Assembly (NCBI GenBank): GCA_028583605.1
Contig: CM053327.1
Location: forward strand, 46,116,059 to 46,180,058
Source of the DNA: Dastarcus helophoroides
Taxonomy: Eukaryota > Arthropoda > Insecta > Coleoptera > Bothrideridae
DNA length: 64,000 nucleotides
Reading direction: 5' to 3'
Part shown: piece after piece, positions 34,921 to 46,900 of the stretch
Layout: each line of letters opens with the position of its first letter
Position numbering within the stretch: the first letter of the stretch is position 1
The notes under the pieces: model-generated
What the model was told of the DNA's origin: nothing
The model's database searches: none
What the model saw: the letters and a program-made list of their open reading frames with translations, nothing else
Position numbers and translations under genes: made by a program

Positions 34921-37900
34921 GTAACCTGTCAGAGCCAAATTTCGTAAACTAATATGTTTTTTCTGTGCATTGTCTTCTACCTCTCATGTTAATTATAATT
35001 AAATTAACCACGCATGAGGGGCTTACATAAGAAAGTAAAAATTCATGTTGGACACACCGGCGCGTCGTCCCTGAAATAATTAAATAATTTAGAATGGAAG
35101 CGAGGATAATTTAACAGATATCGGATATCAAATGGGCATCGAAACGATGACGACACACGCGCCGTTATTTTACATTAGTGGATGTTGCAAAATAGTGAAT
35201 AATGGCAGTCTAACAACAGACGTTAGTTGTTTTAAACTGACAGGCTTTCAGCATGGAGAATTCGACCGGTAAACATGTACTTGAACGTGTTTCACTGCGA
35301 GCAGTTTTCGCAAGCACATCAACATAATTTGAGGAAAATTACCCGCTAAGAAACCGGGATTCTGAAACGTTTACCGCACAATTTAATCGTTGCTAAAACC
35401 AACTTACCCCATGACTTGGTTTTTTGTCTTTTTCGACTTTTTTTTAAATTAACATTAAAATTTAACATTAAACTCATAAACTACGGACTTTCACAAAAAA
35501 ACTGAAACTTCATCTTCAAACTCAACACTTATAAATTATTGATGAAACTATCCATGTTAAATTTTTTTATGTATTTCAATTTTTTATTTTTAAGTACTTC
35601 TTCCTTATTATAATGCACACACCAGTAGGTTTGAACATTTATTAGATTCGAAGTTTGGAAACCAAATACCGGTTTCGATCTTGTTAGATTTCGTCAGTTT
35701 GGTATATCCAACTCGAATGCTAATATACCAAACTGACGAGATCTAACAAGATCGAAACCGGTATTTGGTTTCCACCAACTTCGAATCTAATAAATGTTCA
35801 AACCTATTGGTCTGTGCATTAGAATCCTTGTCTTCTGGGAACTCTCCTAGAGAGCAACCGCTTCGCTAGGTGGCAGTGTTTCAACTGTTGGTAGTTCAGC
35901 TACCTATGGTTCACTGTACACGCCGCCTGGAGGGCTGCATGAATTTGTAGTCTAGGTTGCATTCTTCTTGCATACTTGTTCCTTATTTATTGCTTCCTCT
36001 TCTTGTTAGGCATTGCTGACGAGCTCAAGTGAGATCGAATCATCGATGTCCACTACAACAGGCTTGTTTTACATTTTTTTAATATTTTTTACATCATAAT
36101 TTATTTAAAAATGTCCAATTTCGGTTTTTAATTATTTTCCTGTTCTAATAACCTATTTTTGGTCAACTGTCATGAAGTGACGATTTAAAAAATGTAGACA
36201 TCACGTAGTTATACTTCAAAAAAAAAATTGTTAACTTTTATTACTAAAAATTTAAATATTTTCAAATTGGATCGCAGAAATGTTAAATAAAATTACGAAC
36301 CATCCCTTAATGAAACATAGATTTCAAAAAAAAATCTTTCTTATCGCGCTATTCCCATTTGATCAATTGCAGTTGTTGAAAATAAAAATATTTTATTGGG
36401 CAGTAAACATCTTGTTTAATGAACTGACTGCAAAGAGTTAAATATTAAAATACTGAACTTGTCCTCTGAAATCAAGAAAGATTAAAAACCAACAAAGATG
36501 GCTATAACGCTATCACGATCATAATCTAATAATATTTCTATTTTTAAAGTTATTAGTCAAAGTTTCGATTTTTCTTAAATTCTTTTCTCCAAATTGTCAA
36601 TTTGATTTGACTCGATTTTTTACGACTTCCCAAGATTTAAAATCTCCGTTCAAATCCAAAAATTTCAAATTTTTTTCTAGAAATTTGGAATAACGGACTG
36701 GTCCTTGTTATTTTCAAAAATTGATATACAAATCTTGTCCCCTGGAACCAAGAAAGATTTAAAAACACAACAGGGATTGCTCTAACGCGTTTCGATAGCC
36801 AAGCTATCATCTTTAGAGAGAGATCTTTGTTGTGTTTTTTAATCTTTTTGGTTTCAGGAGACAAGATTTGTATTTCAAATTTTGAAGATAACCAAGGACC
36901 ACCAAAAAACAAACAAAAAATGCAAAGATTTAGACAAAATTGTAAGCTAAAAGTCAGTACACAGTTTTTGCAGCTCCTGTTTGCATGACAATCACTATAA
37001 CGAACTGGAGTGTTAAAAATCGCGTGGTATATGGACCCCTTTATCGAACGTACCAGAAGGTTATCGTAAAGTGACTTGTGTGCATCTCCTAACCACACCG
37101 TCTGGATCAGGCAACAACATGACGAAATGGAATTTAGCCTGATGCATAAATGCATAAATATATTTACTAGATCTTTTCGAAATCTCAACTTTTCTCAAAA
37201 CTGCAATTATTCGAGCATAAAATTTTGAAAATAATGTTTCAAAAATGTTGAGTTTTTTTTGAAGTTTTGATTTCCTTTGCTACAAAACTTCAGTTTATTA
37301 TGTTATATTTTCTTAAAATTTTGTTTAACTTTAAATTTCCATTCTGATCACCAAATTCTAATTTGAAGCATTTATTTTTCTTTTAAAAATGTCCACATTT
37401 ATTGCAAAATTTTGATGTTAAGTTTTTTTTTAATGTCGACATTCTACGCAGAATTCGACTTTGATTTGAAGATTTCAACTTTTTTTTTTAAATTTTTTTA
37501 TGTTCAATTCACTATTTTCTAATATTCACTTAAGTTTAAAATCAAAAGGCCAGACTCTTACTCGAAATGTCGTGTAAAAATGTTATTCCTTAAAAAATTT
37601 CCTCAAAAATTCGCCTTTTTTAAATATTTTTATTCAAGATTACCAAAACGTTGAGTATACAATAAAATGCAAGTAGCATGCAACCTAGACTACAAATTCA
37701 TGCAGCCTTCCAGGCGTGTATAGTGAATCATAAGACTAAGGCTTTAATTTTTCTTGGTAATTGTGGTTTTGACCCTTTTGTGTCCTTTTTAGAGTATTTT
37801 GTCTCTTTAATGCTTCTTTTAACTATTCGTTCTTGCCTAATTTAACGTTTTGTTCACCTTTTTACCTCAATTGGTTGTATCCAAGTGGTCGTGTAGTTGC

Positions 37901-40900
37901 ACGTATTACTCCCATTTTTAGCAGTGATCCTACAATCAGTGACTCAACTTAGGCGATTTTACTTTAAAAAATCAGATGACGTAAATTTTATTACTATATG
38001 ATGGCCATTGGCTGACTATTCAACGAAGCTCTAATTCAAGTAGAATGCAACCTAGACCACAAATTCAGGCAGCCCTCCAGACGGCGTGTATAGTGAATCA
38101 TAGGTAGCTGAACTACCAACAGTTGAAACACTGCCACCTAGCGAAGCGGTTGTTCTCTAGGAAAAAGTTCCCAGAAGACAAGGATTCTAATGCACGAGAT
38201 TTGATAATAGATTTGAACATTTATTAGATTCGAAGTTTTGGAAACCAAATACCGGTTTCGATCTTGTTAGATCTCGAAAGTTTGGTATATCCAAATCGAA
38301 TGCCAACAAATGTTCCGACAAGTAAGTACTAAAGAATTCACGGACATCAAGCGTTTGACTTCTTGGTACTACCGTCACCTATTGGTCCCTAGAGAAATTA
38401 TGGTCATCGCCAACAATGTCGTATGCAACCTAAACTACAAATTCATGCAGCCCTCCAGGCGTCTATAGTGAATCATAGGTAGCTGAACTATCAACTACCA
38501 ACACTGCCACCTAGCGAAGCGGTTGCTCTCTAGGAGAGTTCCCAGAAGACAAGGATTCTAATGCACAGACCAATAGGTTTGAACATTAATTAGATTCGAA
38601 GCATGGAAACAAAATACCGGTTTCGATCTTGTTAGATCTCGTCAGTTTGGTATATCCAACTCGAATGCCAAAAAATGTTCCGACAAGTAAGTGCTAAAGA
38701 ATTCACGTACGTCAAGTGTTTGACTTCTTAGTACTATCGTCACCTATTGGTAAAAAGAGAAACTATGACCATCGCCAACAATGTCGTATGCAACCTAAAC
38801 TACAAATTCATGCAGCCCTCCACGCGGCGTCTATAGTGAATCATAGGTAGCTGAACTACCAACAGTTAAAACGGTGTCACCTAGCGAAGCGGTTGTTCTC
38901 TAGGAAAAAGTGCCCAGAAGACAAGGATTCTAATGCACGGACCAATAGGTTTGAACATTTATTAGATTCGAAGTTTTGGAAACCAAATACCGGTTTCGAT
39001 CTTGTTAGATCTCGTCAGTTTGGTATATCCAACTCGAACATTTGTTGACATTCGAATTGGATATACCCAACTGACGAGATCGAACAAGATCGAAATCGGT
39101 ATTTGGTTTCCAAACTTCAAATCTAATAAATGTTCAAACCTGTTGGTCTGCGCATTAGTATACAGTAGAAGTTTAAAAATGTTGGCAAACATTATCATAT
39201 TAAATTCAATGTGAGATTAATTTCGAAATTAAATTTAGATTGTGTCTAAGAATTCGTAGTTTTGAGAGAATTATGGTTAAATATGTTGAGTCTGAAGTAA
39301 ATTTTGGTTATTTTCTAATAGTTTAAAGCAGTCCATCCCAAACTATGAGAGCGTTGTTCTGAGGAGCCGCGTTAGGCTACAGAGGTGCCGCAAAAATATT
39401 CCAATATTAACAATCGTATTTAAAATTAATTTGAGTTAAAGTTTATGAAGCATTCATAACTTTGGTTAAAAAGTTTAATAAAAGGGGGCCATAATTACAG
39501 AATAACTGCAAAAGACGATATAAATCAGCTAACTTATGCATTCGTAAAGTTTGTAAAAAAAAACATTTCCGACATAATACTAAAATCTCTCCAGAAAAAA
39601 GTGAAATTCCTGATAAATTTTTTCCGAATTTTTCACCTCTTTTTAATAAAATATTAACCAATGTCGAGGAAAAAAATCGAGACCTGAAGAAATATAAAAA
39701 GTGACATTTTGAGAGAAAAGTCGAAATTTCGGAAGAAGTTTTTAACCTTCTCAAAATTTGGACCTAATTTCGATAAAAATAGTCAAAATTTCTAACAAAA
39801 GACTAACTTCGAATCGAAATCGAAATTTTAGGAAAAATAAAATGTCTAATTTTGATATAAACTCAACATTTCCAAGAAAAGACTAAGTGTCTGAAAAATA
39901 ATTGAAAAAAGAAACAACTTTTACCAAAGTCGACGAGTAAAGGGTTAATGTTTTCAGAAAAAATTCTAACAGAAAGTAAAACTATGGGAAGAAAATTAAA
40001 TTTTGGGAATAAAGTCCAAATGTTGAAAAAATGGTAATTAATTGAAATTTCGAGAAAGAAAAATCTCTGAATTTGCAGAAAAAGACCGAACATTAAAAAA
40101 AGATGTAATATCTCACAGAAAGTCAAATTTTGAGAAAAAGAAAGTCGAATTTGGCAATAGAGTCGAATTTAAGAATGAAGTCAAATTTTAAAAAGTCCAA
40201 ATTTCGAAAGATGTAATATACCACAGAAAGTTAGATTTTGAGACAAAAAAAGTCGAATTTAAAAATAGGATCGGAATTGAGAATGGAGTGGAATTTAAAA
40301 AAGTCGAAATTTATAAAGATGTAATATACCGCGGAAAATAAAATTTTGAGAAAAAAATGTCGAATTGGTAATAGGATCGGAATTGACATAATACTGAAAG
40401 TCGAATTTCAAAAAATCGAAATTTCGATAAACAGACGAATTTTAGGGCAATTCTTGATCCTGGAAAAACACAAAAAAGTAAAACTTTATAAAAAAAAGTC
40501 ATATTTTAGGGAAAAATTGTCAAATTTTCTAATAAACCATACAAATTCAAGAAAAAATCTAAATTTCGAGAGAAAGGAGGGAGAAAGGATCGAGCAAAAG
40601 GGGAATTTCGAGAATTTTTGAGAAAAAATTCCAACAGAAAGTAAAACTATGGGAACAAAATTAAATTTTGGGAATAAAGTCCAAATGTTGGGAAAAAAAG
40701 CCAACTTTAAAAATTAATTGTAATAATTAATTGAAATTTCGAGAAAGAAAATATTCTGAATTTCCAGAAAAAGACCGAACATTAAAAAAAAGACGTAATA
40801 TCCCACAGAAAGTCAAATTTTTAGAAAAAAAAGTCAAATTTGGCAATGGAGTCGAATTTCAGAATAGAGTCGAATTTAAAGAAGTCGAAATTTCGAAAGA

Positions 40901-43900
40901 TGTAAAATAGCACAGGAAGTCAAATTTTGAGAAAAAAAAAAGTCGAATTTGGCAACGGAGTCGAATTTAAGGATGTAGTCGAATTTAAAAAAGTCGAAAT
41001 TTCGAAAGATGTAATATACCACAGAAAGTCAAATTTTGAGAAAAAAAAGTCGAATTTGAAAATAGGATCGAAATTGAGAATGGAGTCGAATTTCAAAAAG
41101 TCGAAAATTCAAATCTATCTTAAAACTGGAAAACATAAAACGGTCAAATTTGATAAAAAGAGGCCTATTTTGGGAAAAAATAGGCCTTTCTAATAAATTA
41201 TCCAAATTGAAAAATTGAAATACAAAGCTTGTTCAATGAAACCAAGAAAGATTAAAAAACAACAAACGTTGCTCTAACGCGTTTCGACAGCCAAGCTGGC
41301 ATCTTCAGCGAGACAAGTTTTGTATTTCAATTTTTGAAGATAGCCAAGGACCAATTTGTTCCACCAAAAATATCCAAATTGAAAAAAAATCTAAATTTGT
41401 AAATACTAACTTAAAAAAAGTCAAATTTAGAAAAACATGTCTAAATATCTGGAAAAAGACCCAGCTTTAAAGAATACAACATTTTTTAGAATAAAATGTA
41501 TCCAGTTTTTGGGATAAAATAGCACATACAAAGAAGTCGAAATTGTCATAAAGTCAAAGTCGAAATAAAGTCGAAGTTGTCATAAAAGCACGGATTTCGA
41601 GAACAAAGTCGAAATTTGCAAAAATAAAAATTTCTTTAGGAACAGTTTACAGAGACAGATCAAAGTTTCTTAAGAATGACAAAAAAAACAAAATTTTGAG
41701 AAATTGGAATTTAGAAATCAGTTTAAAAAATGGTTGAATTTCTAAGAAAATGAAGATTTTAAAAAAAGACGAATTTTCAAAGGAAGGTAAAAATTTCTGG
41801 AGTAAATCAAAACTTTTGGAATAAATCAAAATTCCTTTAGAAACTTAGAAACAGTTTGCAGAGACAGATCGAAGTTTTTTAAGAATTAAAAAAAAACAAA
41901 ATTTTTAGAAATTGGAATATGAAAATAAATTTCAAAAAATGGTTGAATTTCTGGGAAAATGAAGATTTTGAAAAAAAAGACGAATTTTGAAAGGAAGGTA
42001 AAAATTTCTGGAGTAAATCAAAACTTCTGGAATAAATCAAAATTCCTTTAGAAACTTAGAAACAGTTTGCAGAGACAGATCGAAGTTTTTTAAAAATTAC
42101 AAAAAAAAACAAAATTTTTAGAAATTGAAATTGGGAAATGAATTTCAAAAAATGGTTGAATTTCTAGGAAAATGAAGATTTTGAGAAAAAAAGACGAATT
42201 TTGAAAGGAAGGTAAACATTTCTGGAGTAAATCGAAACTTCTGGAATAAATCAAAATTCCTTTAGAAACAGTTTGCAGAGATAGATCGAAGTTTTTTAAG
42301 AATGATAAAAAAAACAAAATTTTCAGAAATTGGAATTTGGGAATGAGTTCCAAAAATGGCCCAATTTCTAGGGAAATGAAGATTTTGAAAAAAAAGACGA
42401 ATTTTGAAAGGAAGGTAAAAATTTTTGGGGTAAATCAAATTTTCTGGAGTAAATCAAAATTTCGAGACAAAGTCGAAATTACAATAGGCCTTATGTCCTC
42501 GAAAAAAAAAAATTAGCCAATAACTTCATATGCTTATTATAATTGTAACTGCCAACATTAATTATGAATAGAATGCAGATATCTAATAATCAAAGGATAT
42601 GCAAATCTTAATGTCTTTGTACATTATTTATTTACTTTGCAGAAAGCATACGTTAGGTATTTTATGTTTTGTGGGTATCTTAACCTTGATACGTATGCAT
42701 GAGTGTATTAAATAATTTAAGGGAATGTTTCAAAATCTAATTAAAACAGAATTACTTCATCGCATAAATGCACAAATAATTTCTACTTTTTAGGTAAACT
42801 CAACGATCAGTATTACATATTTCAAAACAGTCCTCTAATATGGTTTCCTCGCGGAGAAACACCGGGGCAGGATACCAACGATATTTACCCAGGATACAAC
42901 GCAAATAGTCCACCGTACACTTCATCAAACAACAAAACGAGGTAAGTCGCCCTTAATTATCCCTCTCGATCAACCATAAATACCGTTACATCTTATCGAT
43001 TGCACCTTGAATAATTTAACAAGATTTTATTTGGATGCTAGCCGTGTGTCCAATGCGAATTCCATCAGCAACATTTCCATCCCATTTCCCAAACCCTCCA
43101 TTTCCTAAACCATTTTATAGCGTTTTCTAACTTAAAAAAAATACAGTTCTCGTACAAACTGTCGTCCCTTATTTTACCTCGTTAAGGGATGAGTTCCCGA
43201 AAATTTCAGATACATTTCTGTGGTTTCAAAATAAAAGTGCGTAAGTAATAATTTATATTTTTTTTTGTGGAACGGACTGGGATAAAGGTTGCTCTAACAG
43301 TTGTGTTTCTTAATCTTTCTTGGTTTCAAGGGACAAATTTTGTATTTCAATTTTTTCATAATTTATATATTCGAGATATTCTAATGCACAGACCAATAAG
43401 TTTGAACATTTATTAGCTTCGAAATTTGGAAACCAAACCAAACCAAACTTCGAATCTAATAAATGTTCAAACATATTGGTCTGTGCATTAGAATCGTTGT
43501 CTTCTGGGAACTTTCCTAGAGAGCAACCGCTTCGCTAGGTGGCAGTGTTTCAACTGTTGGTAGTTCAGCTACCTATGATTCACTATACACGCCGCCTGGA
43601 GGGCTGCATGAATTTGTAGTCTAGGTTGCAGTCTACTTGCATTCGAGATAAAAAACTTGCTCGTATTTTATTAAAAAATAGAAACTTAAGATTGCATGTA
43701 TACATGTATGTAAAATTACCTTTATTTCATATACGGTTCACTTAAAATATTTCCTTTCCCCAGAATCATGAAGTGTAACATGCAACACTGGCACAAGTCC
43801 ATTTTCCTAAAAAGTTGACTCAAGCAGTTTTACCTTGAAATCACAGATTTGACCCCTCTATTTATAGAAAGAAGCCAATTTCCATCTGTCTACTTCAAAA

Positions 43901-46900
43901 GTGGGGGAATTCCATACAAAATTTAATCTCCCAATTAACCCCCTTCGGGGTTCACGTTCTTAATGCGCTTCTCGTTATCACGTGGGTGGGAAATTGCATA
44001 CAAAATAAACTTTAGACCATCAAATGATTTTGGAGGTCCCCAATAAATAAGGGTAAAGCAACACAAACTGTTATTAGTTTTTTAATTTGCCATTATCACC
44101 TTTAATATTGGATAAACCTAATCACATTTCCTAAATATCAAAGAGCGGGAGAAAGTAATTGGCAAAATAACCTAATGGTATCGTTAGTGCGCGGTTGTAA
44201 TAAGTACAAGAGGCAAGCAAACAAAGAAGATGCGTAATAGAGATCGCAAACTGATTAAATCCATTCTACTATATTTACGTATTCATGATAAGATATCCTA
44301 CCAGAGTTTTCAACATAAAATTAATGTACTTCATAATTGCTCCGAATTTCCTACATACATATTAAATAGGCTGCTAAAATTACCTGGAAATTTATATGAA
44401 GTTCCTCCTTTGGAATGCAAAATATTTGCATTTCTTGTTGGTAATTTTCCAAACTCACTCAAATTATTAAAAGTTACGCGCGGGCGGGAAAACTGAAAAA
44501 TTTGATAAAAATCGCCGACACGTTTACCCCCATTAGGCCGCATACTTTGCTTCGCTAACATCTAATGAAAAAATCTCTCGACCACATTTTATGAGCCTCC
44601 AAACTTGAAAGTTCCTATTCGAACGAAACTAATACGAAGAAATGTTTTCCCCCGTTGCCCCCGTTGAATGAAAATATTGGCTCGTTACAGGTTAACATTA
44701 TCGGGACGAAGCACAACGTCTACGAGTTCTACGAGTAAAAATCAGGAAGAAGAGCAGAAACTCAACGATTTGAGTGTTTCTGATGTTGACGATGTCAGAG
44801 GTGTCCCAGCTCAAGAGTCGCGGTCCAAACGATCCGTCATCAATCTGTACAATATGATCGAATGCTCCAGTCAGTGCCATCCCTTATCCTACTTAGGTTA
44901 TGGTTGTTTTTGCGGAATTTCCGGAGTAGGGAGGCCTCTAGATGCCATCGACAGGTAGATAACTTAATTGAATCAATTTTTTGCCAGTTTTAGTAATTTT
45001 GGTCAATTATGCTTTACATTTTTTAAAATCAATTCACTCGTAAAAGGTAACCCCATTATGCTTTCAAAGCACTGCGAGTAGGATGCAGAAACAAGGCTAG
45101 ATGGCGATGAATCGCCTTCTTAAACAAGGATAGGTTGTAATTTTTGGGGAAAATTCCTTTCGGTAACAAGTTCCATAAGTTGGAAGTTCTATAGTAACAA
45201 GAGTCTCCATAGACAGAAGTCCTCGTTGTGTCAAGCTGGACCTCACAGGAATTTGCTGTTTCCGACTGTCTAGTACGCCTCAAGAATCTTGCCCTTGGAG
45301 GGATTAATCCTATTAGTTCCTGCGAGCATTTTCCATGATAGTACCTGTAGAAGAAAAACAATGCACTGCGAGTGCAAGGAAACAAATATAAATAGCGATG
45401 AACCGCCTTCCTAAACAAGGATAGGTTGTAATTTTTGGAGAAAATTCCCTTCGGTAACAAGTTCCATAGCTTGGAAGTTCTATAGAAAAGAGTCTCGTAT
45501 GCAGAAATCCTCACTGTGTCAAGCTGGACCGCACAGGAATTTGCTTCTTCTTGAGGCGTACTAGACAGTCGGACTGTCTAGTACACCTCAAGAATCTTGC
45601 CCTTGGGGGGATCAATCCTATTAGTTCCTGCGAGCATTTTCCATGATAGTACTTGTAGAAGAAAGACAAAGCACTGCGAGTAGGATGCGGAAACAAGGAT
45701 AAATGGCAATGAACCACCTTCCTAAACAAGGATAGGTTGTAATTTTTGGGAAAAATTCCTTTCGGTAACACGTCCCATAGCTTGGAAGTTCTATAGAAAA
45801 GAGTCTCGTATACAGAAGTCCTCACTGTGTCAAGCTGGACCGCACAGGAATTTGCTTCTTCTTGAGGCGTACAAGACAGTCGGACTGTCTAGTACACCTC
45901 AAGAATCTTGCCCTTGGGGGGATCAATCCTACTAGTTCCTCCGAGCATTTTCCATGATAGTACTTGTAGAAGAAAGACAAGTTACCAACCATGCGCCTGT
46001 GCTCTAGTTTTTCCAGAGAATCGGTCAGACTCTCGTCATCAATTAGGCGAATCGCTCTTCTTTGAATTGAATCCAAGAGAGCTAAAGTGTGCTTTTGAGC
46101 TGACTCCAAATATGAGAACAGTATTGGCTAGTGTTGGCCTAACTTGAGCTTTGTATAGAGTTAATAGCTGATGAGATGTGAAGTACTTTTTAGCTCTAAA
46201 AAGAAAGCCTAGCTTCTGAGAGGCGGATTTGGCAATGGCACGCACATGATCGTCCCAAGAGAAGTTAGTACTCGCATGCACTCCTAGGATAGATAGATTA
46301 GATCCCATCGGAAGGATTTTACCGTCCATTGGTATGTTTGTTGCATTATCCCTTGATGTCTTCTTAGAGAAAACCGCGGCCTTAGTTTTTGAAGCATTGA
46401 AGTCGACCAAATTGTTCTTATCCCATTCCAGAATAATCTCGAGATCCTGATTAATCGTCTGTATCTGCTGTTCCCTTAGTCGAGCTGAAGCAGCGATAGA
46501 TAATGGTTTGTCGGACAAAAAAAATGACACAAGGTTACCATCATCTGCGTAGCTGTATTTAGGATTGAAAGTTGAAGCTAAGAGATCGTTTATGTGTAAA
46601 AGAAATAGAGTAGAAGATAGAACAGACCCTTGATGCACCCCCGCGTTAATCACAAATGTCTCGGATGAGATGCCATCGACGACGACCTGAAGAGATCTGC
46701 CAGCGAGAAAATTGGATATCAAATGACAGAGTCCAGGAGGAAAACCATAAGACATTAATTTGGCGAGAAGAGATCGGTGCCAGACTCTGTCGAAAGCCTT
46801 CGAGATATCCAATGCCACAGTCCTAGCCTCACCATATTTTTCCATAGCATATCTATCAACTTGTACATTTTTTTTGGTGGAACGGACTGTTCCTTGGTTA

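Larger units (their letters stand above)
35609..35975 (+). mobile_element. HR-A insertion with 11-bp target duplication
   Basis: Complete 367-bp HR-A element: a head-to-head palindrome (35609-35830) carrying a hammerhead on each strand, then the unpaired tail ('gcttcgctaggtggcagtg', 'ggagggctgcatgaatttgt'). It is flanked by 'ttcttccttat' (35598-35608) and 'ttgttccttat' (35976-35986), an 11-bp duplication with one mismatch. It lies in PLA2-1 intron 1. Confidence 0.8.
38030..39175 (-). mobile_element. HR-A tandem array
   Basis: Three HR-A units head to tail on the minus strand, with tails at 38041-38195, 38410-38575 and 38795-38940 and ribozyme regions at about 38245, 38610 and 38983. They end in a head-to-head joint at 39023-39060 that leads into a plus-strand ribozyme at 39066. 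Spacing of the ribozyme positions is about 365-373 bp, the same unit as at 20 kb. One unit carries a broken core. Confidence 0.8.

Noticed and set aside
36637..37188. 183-codon minus-strand open frame
   Set aside because: Its C-terminal half is the HR-C repeat. The rest has no recognisable domain.
44230..44496. 88-codon open frame in PLA2-1 intron 2
   Set aside because: Lies within an intron on the same strand, with an opposite-strand frame of similar length. No domain.
45908..46147. Plus-strand open frame over the LINE copy
   Set aside because: Antisense shadow of the LINE coding sequence.
46160..46185. CTGATGA in LINE copy 1 as a possible hammerhead core
   Set aside because: No GAAA or paired stem II follows at the right distance. 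It is RT coding sequence.
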